A stretch of DNA of 64,000 nucleotides, from assembly GCF_017573505.1 (NCBI RefSeq), contig NZ_JAGEOJ010000006.1:186001-250000 (forward strand), given 5' to 3'. Below are positions 51,031 through 60,697 of the stretch, in pieces. This DNA comes from Actinomadura barringtoniae (lineage in GTDB: Bacteria > Actinomycetota > Actinomycetes > Streptosporangiales > Streptosporangiaceae). A model generated the notes under the pieces. It saw nothing but the letters and a program-made list of their open reading frames with translations. It was not told the origin of the DNA and did no database searches. The position numbers and the translations under genes were made by a program. The number at the start of each line of letters is the position of its first letter. Position 1 is the stretch's first letter.

Positions 51031-51097
51031 AGCGGTAGATAGAAACTAGCCCGGCCCGGAGCGAGCGCGCAAGAGGGGTCCCGGGAAGTCGCCCGGG

Positions 51098-52081
51098 TCA
51101 GGCGGAGTCGCGGACCACCAAGATGCTGGCCTCGGTGCTCAACGCGCGGCCGTCCGATAGTCCAAGTCCCCTTAGGACCTGGTGGGTCAGGGTGGCGGCG
51201 ACGATCCGCATGTCCTGACGGACGGTGGTCAGCGGCGGGGCGGCCAGCTGGGCGAGGGGGATGTCGTCCACGCCGACGACGGCCAGGTCGTCCGGCGCGG
51301 CCAGGCCGGCGGCGCGCATGCCGGCCAGGAAGGTGAAGGCGTACTCGTCGTTGAAGGCGCACACTCCGGTGATGCCTGCGGCCTGCCAGGTGCGGGCGAT
51401 CCGCACCGCCGCGGCGCTGCCGAAAGGCATCTCCCGCACATCGGGAGGGGTCAGCCCGCGCTCGGCACATGCCTGGCGCACACCCTCCAGCCGCGGGCCG
51501 GCGAAGTCACGCATCCGGGCGTCGTCTGGGCCGAGGTAGCCCAGGCGCCGGTGGCCGTTCGCCGCGAGGTGGACGGCCTGCAGCCGTCCTATTTCGACCT
51601 GGCCCGCGGTGATCGGATCCTGGCCGTTCGCATCGGGCCAGTTGTGCACGATGTGCGCCCCCGCAGTGCTGAGCTGCGCACGGTCCTCCTCGGACACCTC
51701 GGTAAAGAAGATCACGGCGGCCGGTGTGAGCTCGCGCCACATCTCAGTGAGGGGGCGGTCTCGCTCCAGCCGCGTGACCAGCGTGAGCTCGTGCCGCCCC
51801 AGGGCGTCGGTGAGTTCCTCTACCAGCTCGATGGCGGTGAATCCGAGGGGAATGCCCTTGAGGAGCAGCAGGACGATGTCGCTGCGGCCCCGCCGCAGGT
51901 CACGTGCCGCGGCAGACGGGGTGTAGCCGAGCTTGTCGACGGCCGCCATGACCTTGCGGCGCGTCTCTTCGGAGATCCGCTGCCTGGTCACCCTGTTCAG
52001 CACATAGCTGACGGTGGCCGGCGACACCCCGGCCTCCCGGGCCACATCGACCGACGTGACCCGCCGCTGCCTGGCTGCCAT
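51098..52081 (-). CDS. LacI-family transcriptional regulator of the glycosidase operon
   Basis: 327 residues from ATG 52081. The N-terminal HTH and hinge read VTSVDVAREAGVSPATVSYV, LNRVTRQRISEETRRKVMAA and LGYTPSAAARDLRRG, all canonical LacI. The periplasmic-binding-like effector domain follows (VCAFNDEYAFTFLAGMRAAG; DDLAVVGVDDIPLAQLAAPP). It is nearly co-linear with the second LacI protein at 60698-61681, which has exactly the same length. It sits directly upstream of the GH1 operon on the same strand, and palindromes matching a LacI operator lie on both sides of the gene. A sugar-responsive repressor is the likely role. Confidence 0.92.
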   Translation of the reverse strand: MAARQRRVTSVDVAREAGVSPATVSYVLNRVTRQRISEETRRKVMAAVDKLGYTPSAAARDLRRGRSDIVLLLLKGIPLGFTAIELVEELTDALGRHELTLVTRLERDRPLTEMWRELTPAAVIFFTEVSEEDRAQLSTAGAHIVHNWPDANGQDPITAGQVEIGRLQAVHLAANGHRRLGYLGPDDARMRDFAGPRLEGVRQACAERGLTPPDVREMPFGSAAAVRIARTWQAAGITGVCAFNDEYAFTFLAGMRAAGLAAPDDLAVVGVDDIPLAQLAAPPLTTVRQDMRIVAATLTHQVLRGLGLSDGRALSTEASILVVRDSA

Positions 52082-52258
52082 GCACCAATTCCCCTCATTG
52101 GCCCGACACATCGATCGTATCGATCACTTCTGTTGAGGCGGCATCGTCCCTGGTGGGGGCATGATCCTTGCCTGGGCGGGCGGCAGGCGCAGCGAGCCGG
52201 ACGCGAAGTCCACTCTCATCCCTATTGAGATGCCTGTCGATAGAACCTATAGTCCCGC

Positions 52259-52274
52259 TCTGAAACGTGTAAGT
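52259..52274. promoter_or_regulatory. LacI-type operator, site B (between the LacI gene and the esterase)
   Basis: TCTGAAACGTGTAAGT, the reverse-complement class of site A with 14 of 16 matches. It lies between the divergent LacI (start 52081) and esterase (start 52575) genes and could control both. Confidence 0.6.
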
Positions 52275-52574
52275 CAGCATAGGGCAGTACACGCGACAAG
52301 CGACGGCGAAAGATCGTGCAGCCGAACCCGGGCTGCTCGGTCCCTCAGCCGACTGCTCGATGCCGTCACCGGTCGGCACCCCGTTCGGGCCCGCTCGCGG
52401 CAAACGGGTGGCACGAAACCTGTGCCGCCTCAGATCCGGGCCAGTGCGGTGATTCGTTTCGCCAAGTGGTCTGGAGGGCGCCGACGCACGGCTGCGGCTT
52501 CTCCGATCGGCCGTCACCCGCTCCCACTTCCCCCCCCCGCCCCGCCTGATCCCGACGACTTTCAGGAGGTGCCC

Positions 52575-53486
52575 ATGCCGCGCACCGGATCGGACCCGAC
52601 CGCAGCGCGTGAAGCGCCATCACGAGCCCAGACCGCCGCCGACCGCTGCGTTCACGGCGAGGTCCGGCTCTGGCCACAGGCGGCCCCGGGGAGCGCGGGA
52701 TGGACACATCGGGAGTCGGCCTTCCACGATCCGGCTGGCGGCCACCGCATTCGCAACGTGGTAGTCCCGACCCTGATCCCATACCTGCCCGAGCTCGGCC
52801 GGGCCACGGGCTCGGCCGCCATCGTCGCTCCGGGGGGCGGCTTCGTCATGCTGTCGATGGACAGCGAGGGCACCATGGCCGCCGAGTGGCTGCGCGACCG
52901 TGGGATTGCAGCGTTCGTCCTGAAGTACCGCCTGGCCCACAGCGGCGAGACCATGGCCGACTTCGCCGAGCGTGTCGCAGCCGTCTTCGCGCCGGTTCAC
53001 AATGGCGAATCCGTCGCCGCCGCCATCGCGGACGTGGACCGCGGTGCCGCCGCCCTGGCGCTGGCCGATGCCCAGCGCGCGATCAGCCTGCTACGGTCGC
53101 GCGCCGCCGAGTGGGAGATCGATCCCGCCATGATCGGCATGATCGGATTCTCGGCGGGCGGCTTCCTGGCGACCAACGCCACACGCGCCCACGACCCGGC
53201 CGAGCGTCCCGACTTCGTCGCCAGTATCTACGGCGGCTATGCACAGGGGCGGCCCGCCCCGGACACGGCACCGCCGCTGTTCACGGTGGTCACGGCCGAC
53301 GACCAGCTGTGCTTCGAGGAGACGATCAGGCTCGTCCAAGCCTGGCGAGCAGCCGGACGCCCTGTGGAGGCACACATCTACCCCGAGGGCGGCCACGGCT
53401 TCGGCCTCACTTCGACCGGCCATGCCGTCGACGGCTGGCCGCACCTCCTAGAGGACTGGCTCACCGCACTCGGCCACCTCGGATGA
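52575..53486 (+). CDS. Alpha/beta-hydrolase esterase (acetyl-esterase/BD-FAE like)
   Basis: 303 residues; ATG 52575 follows TCAGGAGGTGCCC. The oxyanion region is SAAIVAPGGGFVMLSMDSEG (about 82-101), the nucleophile elbow IGFSAGGFLA (about 190-199), Asp in VTADDQLC (about 237) and His in PEGGHGFGLTS (about 270). This fits the BD-FAE/acetyl-xylan-esterase-like branch that deacylates sugars and plant polysaccharides. There is no clear signal peptide. It is followed 118 nt later by a secreted esterase and preceded by operator site B, so it is probably under LacI control. Confidence 0.87.
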   Translation: MPRTGSDPTAAREAPSRAQTAADRCVHGEVRLWPQAAPGSAGWTHRESAFHDPAGGHRIRNVVVPTLIPYLPELGRATGSAAIVAPGGGFVMLSMDSEGTMAAEWLRDRGIAAFVLKYRLAHSGETMADFAERVAAVFAPVHNGESVAAAIADVDRGAAALALADAQRAISLLRSRAAEWEIDPAMIGMIGFSAGGFLATNATRAHDPAERPDFVASIYGGYAQGRPAPDTAPPLFTVVTADDQLCFEETIRLVQAWRAAGRPVEAHIYPEGGHGFGLTSTGHAVDGWPHLLEDWLTALGHLG

Positions 53487-53603
53487 CCACCGCTCCTTCC
53501 CTGTCGGCCAGCAGGCAGCGCAGTGAGGAGCCAGCGCGGTCTTGAACCCTCTGGCGCCACGTTCCACATCCCACCCCGCAGCAAGACCGCACAGGAGATG
53601 CTC

Positions 53604-54695
53604 ATGACCACCCCCTCCACACACAGCGCTCGGGCGCAGGACGCCTCCGGCAGATCCCGCCTTGGCCGCAGGGACGGCCAACGCTGGCGCGTGCGCACCA
53701 CGCTCGCCGCAGCGAGCGTCCTTGCACTCACCTTCGCCGCCCCCGCCACTGCCGCCGCCACCGCAAAGGGCGGAGGCCACGTCGACCACCGGACCTACCG
53801 AGCCTCGACCGGTACCAACGACTACCTGGTCTACGTGCCGCGCGGCTGGAAGCCCACCGACCGGCTCCCCCTGTACGTGATGGTGCATGGCTGCGGCACG
53901 ACGGCCACCCAACAGATGGGCGCCAGCCTGCTCAACCCGCTCGCCGACCGCGAACGGTTCATCGTCGCCTACCCCGACAACGGCGGCCAGTGCTGGGGCG
54001 CGCTCTTCAACAAGAAGAACACCGTCCGGGGCGGCGGCGATGCCGACATCGTGGCCGGCATCACTCGTGAGGTCATCTCCCACTACCGAGCGAACACCCA
54101 GCGGGTCTACCTCGCCGGCATGTCGTCCGGCGCCTTCCAGACGAGCGCGACGGGCGCGGCCTACCCCGATCTGTACGCGGCCATCGGCGTCGCCGCGGGA
54201 GGCGGCTACGGAATGGACGTCGGCTGCATCCTCCTGTTCGACTCGGCCGCCCCGTACTACGCGCAGCAGGCCGTCGCGCAGATGGGGCGGCGCGCCCACG
54301 TCATGCCCACCTTCACCATCGGAGGAGACCGCGACCCGCTCGGCGACAGGCCCTGGCCCGGAGGATGCACCCGGCTCGCCTACAAGCAGTGGCTGGCTAC
54401 CAACAACCTCCTGAAGCCGGGCACACGCGGAGACACTTTCCGCCCCAACCCGACCACCACAACGGGCCAGGTTCCAGGCGGCTACACCTGGGCCAAGGAA
54501 CTGGCCGGGGACCGCAATGGCTGCCAGATCTCCGAGCGCTGGACCGTACACGGCATGAACCACGCCTGGTCCGGCGGGTCGACCGACCCCAAGTACGCCG
54601 ACTACACCGACCCCAAGGGCCCCAGCGCCTCCCAAGCTTCTTGGCGCTTCTTCCGCAGGTTCACCCTCAGCGGCGGCAACACCACCTGCCGCTGA
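53604..54695 (+). CDS. Secreted PHB-depolymerase-family esterase (feruloyl-esterase/LpqC-like), copy 1
   Basis: 363 residues from ATG 53604 (CAGGAG 6 nt upstream; ATG 53598 is in frame but too close). The N-terminus has twin basic residues then a hydrophobic signal ending FAAPATAAATA. The catalytic domain shows LPLYVMVHGCGTTATQQ (oxyanion), YPDNGGQCWGALF, the nucleophile AGMSSGAFQTS, Asp in TIGGDRDPLG and His in VHGMNHAWSGGS. This family includes secreted esterases acting on polyesters and feruloylated glycans. A second copy in opposite orientation is at 56771-57877. Confidence 0.88.
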   Translation: MTTPSTHSARAQDASGRSRLGRRDGQRWRVRTTLAAASVLALTFAAPATAAATAKGGGHVDHRTYRASTGTNDYLVYVPRGWKPTDRLPLYVMVHGCGTTATQQMGASLLNPLADRERFIVAYPDNGGQCWGALFNKKNTVRGGGDADIVAGITREVISHYRANTQRVYLAGMSSGAFQTSATGAAYPDLYAAIGVAAGGGYGMDVGCILLFDSAAPYYAQQAVAQMGRRAHVMPTFTIGGDRDPLGDRPWPGGCTRLAYKQWLATNNLLKPGTRGDTFRPNPTTTTGQVPGGYTWAKELAGDRNGCQISERWTVHGMNHAWSGGSTDPKYADYTDPKGPSASQASWRFFRRFTLSGGNTTCR

Positions 54696-54917
54696 CCGCT
54701 CCGAGGTGGATCTGCGCCCGAGCAGCAGCCGCGCCGTGCGTTCGCGTTCAGGCAGCGCGGCCGACAGCGCCCGAGGAGCTGGCCATCGATGATGGTTGGC
54801 AGGGCTGGGTCTTCGCCGTCGATGGTGGTCGTGGGCGGGCACCGGAGCGGCCCGCTGCAACCGCTTGACCTCGCCTTGCATCAACGGGAAGGCGGAGGCA
54901 TAGCGATGCGGATTCGA

Positions 54918-56291
54918 CTAGACCACGGGGATGCCGTAGGGCGCGGCCAGCCTCCGTACAGCATCGGCGTCATGGCCGCGCCATCGGCTAGCCGGGAGCG
55001 CACCTGCGGGTGTGACCAGTTCGAGCTCAACGAGCCCGAAGGCTTGCAGCGCCTCTTCGATGGCGAGCGCGGCCGCAGCGGCCAGCGCTGCCCCGTCGTC
55101 GACGAGGCTGTCCAGGAGGGCCTGTGCGCGACCGACTGCAGTGGTGGGCGCGCGGAGACTGATCCGCTGATGCGACGGCGTACTGACGATCATCAGCGTG
55201 GATTCCGTCAACCCCATGGCATTGAGCATCAGCGGCGAAGAGGTCTGCAGGCAGTCAGGGCTGGCGAGCAGTTGCAGCCTGAGGTTGGCGACACCGGATG
55301 CTCCGACTCGGTCCCGGGCGTGGCGGGCCAGCAGTGCCACGGTCCGGATAATGTCGACGGTGAGCTGCTCCAGCTCGATCGGGGCTTGGTCCTGCCCGGC
55401 GGTGTCCAAGGCGGCCACGAAGCTGCCAGCGCCGTCGGTGTGCAGCTCCATATAAGTGCCGAGCGGCGGCGCCTGGTGATCGTGCAGGCGGGTGTCGGCG
55501 GCGATGAACCTCGCCGAGGCGACCCCGACATCGCCCAGCTGCACATCCTGGCCCCCCGTCAACGCCTGGGTGGCCTCGGCCAGCGCTGCCGGAGTGATCC
55601 GCAGATCGCCGGGCTGCTCGGGGACCAGCGAGAGCACCATCAACGGTCGGCTGGTGCGTTGCTGGCCGGTCCGCTGCACGTCCGATTCATACACGGCGGT
55701 GACCGCGTCCACCTCGACGTCCTCGGTGCGGGCCGCCCGGTCTGCGATCGCCTGGTCGCGCTGCCGGTAGCGGGTGAAGATCTCCGGTTCACTCATCCAC
55801 CGGGTCTGCGCGCCGTCCCGCACCGGATACCCCAGCAGGCCGGGTTGGGGCGACTCCGACACCGCATGTGGCGCGCGAGCGCTCCGCGCGACGGCCACCA
55901 TCAGCACGCCGTGTAGCGACCCTGGACCGTCGGGCAGCGGGTAGAGGTCGAAATCCAGGTACGGCGAGACCTGGCTCTGGGCAGTCTGACGAAGCCGCCG
56001 TATCTCCCCGTCGCTGATGTCCACCCCCGGCACACTCTGGGCGGTCGCCGCTCCCGCGTTCTCGGCGACGCCCAGCAGCAGGACGCCACCTTGGTAGTTG
56101 GCCATCGCCGCCACGTCCTTGCAGAACTCGGCCTTCTGCGTTGGGTTCTTGGCGTGCACCTGCTGCTTGTAGTCCAGGACCGCGGACTCGGCCGCCACGG
56201 TGTTGCCGACCAGTGCCAGCACCTCGGCATGGCTGACCTGGTCGAGGCGGCCGACACCGAACAGTGCCTCAAGCTGCGGATTTCTGAGCAT
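54918..56291 (-). CDS. AlbA_2/Schlafen-type DNA-binding-domain protein
   Basis: 457 residues from ATG 56291. Residues about 25-150 form an AlbA_2 domain with AAESAVLDYKQQVHAKNPTQ, the AEFCKDVAAMANYQGGVLLL core (K..AAMAN..GG) and LGVAENAGAATAQSVPG. The remainder is an unknown alpha/beta part (ALLARHARDRVGASGVANL; RISLRAPTTAVGRAQALLDS). AlbA_2 proteins bind nucleic acid or nucleotides and act as regulators or, in Schlafen-type proteins, RNases; no specific activity is shown here. It lies between two inverted copies of a secreted esterase and is not obviously linked to them in function. Confidence 0.75.
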   Translation of the reverse strand: MLRNPQLEALFGVGRLDQVSHAEVLALVGNTVAAESAVLDYKQQVHAKNPTQKAEFCKDVAAMANYQGGVLLLGVAENAGAATAQSVPGVDISDGEIRRLRQTAQSQVSPYLDFDLYPLPDGPGSLHGVLMVAVARSARAPHAVSESPQPGLLGYPVRDGAQTRWMSEPEIFTRYRQRDQAIADRAARTEDVEVDAVTAVYESDVQRTGQQRTSRPLMVLSLVPEQPGDLRITPAALAEATQALTGGQDVQLGDVGVASARFIAADTRLHDHQAPPLGTYMELHTDGAGSFVAALDTAGQDQAPIELEQLTVDIIRTVALLARHARDRVGASGVANLRLQLLASPDCLQTSSPLMLNAMGLTESTLMIVSTPSHQRISLRAPTTAVGRAQALLDSLVDDGAALAAAAALAIEEALQAFGLVELELVTPAGALPASRWRGHDADAVRRLAAPYGIPVV

Positions 56292-56770
56292 CCCGCCAAC
56301 ATAGCGGCGCTGACCGCGCTTCGCCGTGGCCAGCACGGCGACGGCACGTGAGGCGCCCGGCCTAGGTCGTAGACGCACCAGACTAGGCGGGCGTCCGCAT
56401 CGTCATGGCCGACAACGGACCGTGCCCGGACTCGTGGCGACGGGGGCTGGCGTGAGTGGAGCTGGACTTGCCTGTACCGACTTGGAGGAAACCCGGTGCC
56501 GGGACATCCAGCTGGGCGAGCGCGCGGGCCGCCTAGACCGCTCTGCGCTCCGCGGTCGAGGACGCACTGTCCACAGCGCGGCAGAGCGTACCGGACCGCC
56601 CGGCTCCGCCGGGCGCACGGTGAGGGGGGCCCTTCTTACGGCCATACAGAGGAGAGCATGCGAAGAAGATCATCATCGCAACCACAATCGCCCTCGCCGG
56701 GCCGGGCGCTGGGCTCCCGCACCGCCCGAGCGAGCGACGGCATTGGCGCCGCCCGGACGATGGCTAGGGG
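56292..56770. other. Intergenic stretch without a supported gene
   Basis: A plus-strand frame near 56660-56740 reads KKIIIATTIALAGPGAG without a start codon in phase, like the rest of a signal peptide, and fades at once. Nothing else is supported. Confidence 0.4.
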
Positions 56771-57877
56771 CTACAGGCGGCAGGCTGTGCTGCCACCGTG
56801 GAGGGTGAACTTCTGGAAGAAACTCCAGGTGGCTTCGCTGGCGCTTGGGCCCTTGGGGGCGGTCGTTCCGCCGGACCAGTCGTGTCCCATTCCGTCCACG
56901 ATCCAGCGCTCGCTGACCTGACAGCCACTGGTGTTCCGAGCCATCATCCGGCTCCAGGAGAAACCGCCGGAGACCTGACCGGTCGTGGTGGATGCAGGAT
57001 CGTCGCGGTAGGTGGCACCGTTGGTACCGGGCTTGAGGAGGTTGTCGGTTGCCAGCCAGGCGAGGTAGGCGCGCCGGGTGCATCCTCCGACGTTGGGGTT
57101 CTCGCCGAGGATGTCCCAGGTCCCTCCGAAGGTGATGAAGGGCATGACGTGTGCGTGTGAGCCCATCTGCGCGACGGCCTGTGGTGCATAGCTCGGAGCA
57201 TTCGAGTCGGTCATGCCCAGACAGGTGAGGGCGTCCATCCCGTAGCCGGCTCCCGCCGACACGCCGATGGCCGCGTACAGGTCGGGGTAGGCCGCGCCTG
57301 TGGCGCTGGTCTGAAACGCGCCTGATGAGAAGCCCGCGAGGTACACGCGCTCGGAGTTGATGCGGTAGTTGGCGATGACCTCACGGGTGATACCGGCCAC
57401 GATGTCGGCGTCCCCGCCGCCGCCTCGCGTGATGCTCGGCTTGTCGTTGGAGACGGCGCGCCAGCACTGCCCGCCATTGTCGGGATAGGCGACCATGAAC
57501 CGTTCGCGGTCCGCCAGGGGGTTGAGCAGGCTGACGTTCATCTGCTGATCGGCCGTCGAACCGCAGCCGTGCAACATCACATATAGCGGAAGCTTCTCCG
57601 CCCCATTCCATCCTTGGGGTACGTAGACGAGATAGCTGTTGTCGCCGGTCGTCGCATGGTAAGTCCGCTGGTCGACCCGGCCTGCACCGCCACCGGGGCC
57701 GCTCGGGGCGGCGGAGGCGGGAGGAGCAGTGAGGAACGCGAGGACGCTTGCCATGGCGAGTGTGGTGACGGTGGCACGGTGCCACGCCCGACCGGTACGC
57801 CTCCTTAGGGCGTCGGTGAGGAAGCGGAGACCGCGACCGTCTGGTTTGCGCTGGTTCGTTGCGGATGGATGGGACAT
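56771..57877 (-). CDS. Secreted PHB-depolymerase-family esterase, copy 2
   Basis: 368 residues from ATG 57877, behind TGGAGGATCC. The signal region has a basic stretch (RRRTGRAWHRATVTTLAMAS) and a hydrophobic core ending TAPPASAAPSG. The same catalytic landmarks as copy 1 follow: LPLYVMLHGCGSTADQQ, YPDNGGQCWRAV, AGFSSGAFQTS, FGGTWDILGENPNVGG and DGMGHDWSGG. Differences include loss of the KYADYTD insert near the C-terminus. The two copies are clear paralogs, oriented tail to tail around the AlbA_2 gene. A secreted esterase role in plant-polymer degradation is likely. Confidence 0.88.
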   Translation of the reverse strand: MSHPSATNQRKPDGRGLRFLTDALRRRTGRAWHRATVTTLAMASVLAFLTAPPASAAPSGPGGGAGRVDQRTYHATTGDNSYLVYVPQGWNGAEKLPLYVMLHGCGSTADQQMNVSLLNPLADRERFMVAYPDNGGQCWRAVSNDKPSITRGGGGDADIVAGITREVIANYRINSERVYLAGFSSGAFQTSATGAAYPDLYAAIGVSAGAGYGMDALTCLGMTDSNAPSYAPQAVAQMGSHAHVMPFITFGGTWDILGENPNVGGCTRRAYLAWLATDNLLKPGTNGATYRDDPASTTTGQVSGGFSWSRMMARNTSGCQVSERWIVDGMGHDWSGGTTAPKGPSASEATWSFFQKFTLHGGSTACRL

Positions 57878-58635
57878 GGATCCTCCAGGTTGAGCTGTGT
57901 AGGGGGTAGAGGGTGCTTTCTTTGAGGAGGCGCGCGGGCAAGGAGACGGCACGGCATGGGCGACTCCGGGCAGGGGTGGGGCGCAGACGGCCGAACGATG
58001 TGTGGATGCTGCGGGGTTATGCGGGCCGTCACAAAGCCGGGACCAGCCCGCCGCTGCCGGCCTGTTCCCGCACAGGCCGAAGGTGCCGCCGATAGAGAAA
58101 GACGGCATCACGTAGTCCCCGCGCCTCTACCGGGGAGACAGCGGCCTAGGCACCGGAGGTGAAGGAGCTGCTGTCAGAACGCGTAGGTAGCAGCCACGCC
58201 GTAGTCGATCCCCGATCGGGGGCAGTTCCGGCCACCCAGCGCGGTCATCGACAGCGCCGGCCGTCAGGCCGGCCATGAGCGCGTCTCGCTGCGGGCATCG
58301 GCGATCGAGTGCGCAGGCGCTCTAGCCTCAACCGTCGGCTCTCGCGCACCGTGATGAGCGCGTGCAGGAATGAACGACATTGCTTCTCCTCGGAATCCCG
58401 CACACTGCCGGCGAATCGCTCGGCTTGCGGAACGGTCAGGGGTGGGGAGGGAGCGGCCCAGCCACCTTGCGCGGCGCGCGTGGCCAGGTGATGGGGCACC
58501 GTGGGCGGTGCCGAACGGCTGCTGAAAGCGTCATGGGTCCCGGCCGCCGGGGGTGGGTCATGGCGGTGGGCGTGGGGTGGGGGACGTTTCCCGCTGCGGC
58601 TCGTGACCGCGGGAAATCCAGATCCGGAAGTTCTT

Positions 58636-58651
58636 ACTTACACGTGTCAGC
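58636..58651. promoter_or_regulatory. LacI-type operator, site C
   Basis: ACTTACACGTGTCAGC, 14 of 16 matches to the palindrome ACTTACACGTGTAAGT. It lies 167 nt upstream of site D. Confidence 0.6.
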
Positions 58652-58817
58652 GGAAGGTACTCCGCTCCGGCGCCTGTGACAAGAGGCACTCGAACGCAGG
58701 TGGCGTCACGCCCCTCGATCTCCAGGCGAGAAGCTGTCCGACCACTCGAGCCCACACAACCGCGAGTTCACAGCCGCCCGATTCCGGAATCCCAGTCTTT
58801 AGGCCTTCAAACGCGCT

Positions 58818-58833
58818 ACTTGCACGTGTAAGT
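58818..58833. promoter_or_regulatory. LacI-type operator, site D
   Basis: ACTTGCACGTGTAAGT, 15 of 16 matches to ACTTACACGTGTAAGT, 57 nt before the ATG of the secreted hydrolase and therefore well placed for repression. Confidence 0.65.
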
Positions 58834-58890
58834 TACCGGCGAGTTGCCATTTCGTTCACGTCTCGTCCTCCTCAGGAGAGGTGACCTCTC

Positions 58891-60399
58891 ATGCTCCGCA
58901 CCCCGCTGATGACCGCTTCGGCAGCGGTCTCCACCCTCACGGCGGTGGTCCTTGTTCCGGGGACGGCACATGCCTCCCCCGAAACCCGCACGGTCACGAT
59001 CAGGTCCTTCGACGGGGTCGGGATCATCACCCACTTCTTCCCTGCACCCGGGCTGCGCAAGAACGAGCGGCGACCCGTCGTTCTGCTGGGCCATGGCTGG
59101 GGCACACGCGGTGACACCGATCGCACAAAGGGCCAGCTCGCCGACCTCCTCGGCGCCGGATACAACGTCGTCACCTGGAACTCCCGCGGGTTCGGGTCCG
59201 GCGGCGCCTCCAACGTGGACGATCCTCGCGTCGAAGGCCGCGACATCCTGAAGATCATCGACTGGACGGCCAAGCAGAGCGAGGTCAAGCTCGACCGCAA
59301 GGGCGACCCGCGTATGGGCATGGCAGGCGGCAGTTACGGCGGCGCGATCCAGCTCATCGCCGCCGGGCTGGACCGCAGAGTCGATGTCATCGCCCCAATG
59401 GTCACCTTCAACAGCCTCATCAATAGCCTCTACCCCGACCGGATCTACCGGGCGAGCTGGGGCCTCTCCCTATGCCTCGGCGGCGTCATCAACGGAAACC
59501 AGCTTGCCCCGATCGTCCGGGACGCCTGCGTCACCGGGCTGGCCCAAGGCACCCTCCCACCGGCCACCGAACGCTGGTTCCGCGCGCATGGTCCCGACTA
59601 CCTGGTGAAGCGGATCAAGATCCCGACCCTGATCTTCCAGGCGACGGTCGACACCCTGTTCACCCTGCGCCAAGGCATTGCGAACTACCAGACGGTCAAA
59701 GCCAACGGGGCGCCGGTCAAGATGGTCTGGACCTGCGAGGGCCACGGCATCTGCAACGACAAGCAAGGCCCCGCCGACCACACGGCCAAGACCACGTTGA
59801 AGTGGTTCGCCCGCTACCTGAAGAACCAGAAGGTCGACACCGGCCCCGGATTCGAGTATCTCGACCAGTACGGCGTCTACCGGACTGCATCCGCCTACCC
59901 GCCACCCTCCAAGGGCAAGGTCCGTGCCCGCGGCACTGGCCACCTGGCGTTCTCACGCGCCGACATCGTGCCCTACCTGGAAGGGAAGAACACCACCCCG
60001 GTCGAGGGTCTGCCGTTCCCCGACTACATGCTGGCCGCCAAGCCCGCCAAGAAGGCCGTGAACGTCCCGATCCACACCCGCTCCGGCAGCCGGACCGTCG
60101 GCGTTCCGAAGCTGACCCTGCACTACAAGGGCGTGGCCAAGAAGCCGGGCACGGCCCTGTTCGCCCAGATCGTCGACCAAGCCACCGGTCGGGTCGTCGG
60201 CAATCAGGCCACCCCCTTGCCCGTCATCCTCGACGGTAAGTCCCGCACCCTCACCCGCGATCTGGAAGCCCTCTCCTACACCTTCACCAGCCACACCCGT
60301 CTCAAGCTTCAGATCATCCCCATCACCGGCCTGTTCGACTGGCAGCGCTCCGCCGGCCAGGTCTCCCTGACCGCAGACGTCACACTTCCTCTGGCCTGA
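58891..60399 (+). CDS. Secreted CocE/X-Pro dipeptidyl-peptidase-like acyl hydrolase
   Basis: 502 residues; ATG 58891 follows GGAGAGGTGACC. The signal peptide ends VLVPGTAHA (about residue 28). The hydrolase core has PVVLLGHGWGTRGDTD (about 61-76), nucleophile Ser in MAGGSYGGAIQ (about 146-156), Asp in QATVDTLFTLR (about 256) and His in WTCEGHGICND. A C-terminal jelly-roll domain (about 400-500; PKLTLHYKGVAKKPGTALF) is typical of CocE/NonD-type enzymes. It hydrolyses esters or peptides outside the cell. Two LacI operators upstream and a LacI gene downstream place it in the sugar regulon. Confidence 0.88.
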   Translation: MLRTPLMTASAAVSTLTAVVLVPGTAHASPETRTVTIRSFDGVGIITHFFPAPGLRKNERRPVVLLGHGWGTRGDTDRTKGQLADLLGAGYNVVTWNSRGFGSGGASNVDDPRVEGRDILKIIDWTAKQSEVKLDRKGDPRMGMAGGSYGGAIQLIAAGLDRRVDVIAPMVTFNSLINSLYPDRIYRASWGLSLCLGGVINGNQLAPIVRDACVTGLAQGTLPPATERWFRAHGPDYLVKRIKIPTLIFQATVDTLFTLRQGIANYQTVKANGAPVKMVWTCEGHGICNDKQGPADHTAKTTLKWFARYLKNQKVDTGPGFEYLDQYGVYRTASAYPPPSKGKVRARGTGHLAFSRADIVPYLEGKNTTPVEGLPFPDYMLAAKPAKKAVNVPIHTRSGSRTVGVPKLTLHYKGVAKKPGTALFAQIVDQATGRVVGNQATPLPVILDGKSRTLTRDLEALSYTFTSHTRLKLQIIPITGLFDWQRSAGQVSLTADVTLPLA

Positions 60400-60499
60400 A
60401 GGGGCACCTTCGCCGTCTTCACTGCGATCAGCCTGAGCTGTGCACCGCGTCATGTTTGCCGAGCGCGGCTCGCCCCCCACAGAGCCGGTCACCACTGAT

Positions 60500-60536
60500 G
60501 GCCGTGCCCCTGCGGCCCCAGGGTTGGGGCACGGCC
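60500..60536. terminator. Stem-loop terminator after the secreted hydrolase
   Basis: GGCCGTGCCCC and GGGGCACGGCC form an 11-bp stem around a 15-nt loop, about 100 nt past the stop at 60399. No T-run follows, which is usual for high-GC actinomycetes. Confidence 0.6.
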
Positions 60537-60697
60537 ACAAGGCGCAGGTATCCGGGGGGCTGACACCCGATCATGCGGCGACTTGAATCGGCGCACGATG
60601 ACCTCTCCACCTCTGACACGGCCCACTTCCAGTGAGCCCGTTCCTCACGATGGATCTTGGTACGGTTGAGCGCGACAACCGACGAGGAGCTGGGCAG

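Larger units (their letters stand above)
57878..58890. other. Long intergenic region carrying two LacI-type operators
   Basis: No coding frame is supported over about 1 kb. Palindromic operators lie at 58636-58651 and 58818-58833, the second 57 nt before the secreted hydrolase start. The rest holds nothing I can assign. Confidence 0.5.

Noticed and set aside
56658..56760. Plus-strand signal-peptide-like string KKIIIATTIALAG
   Set aside because: No start codon is in phase and the frame ends in low-complexity sequence; treated as chance or debris.
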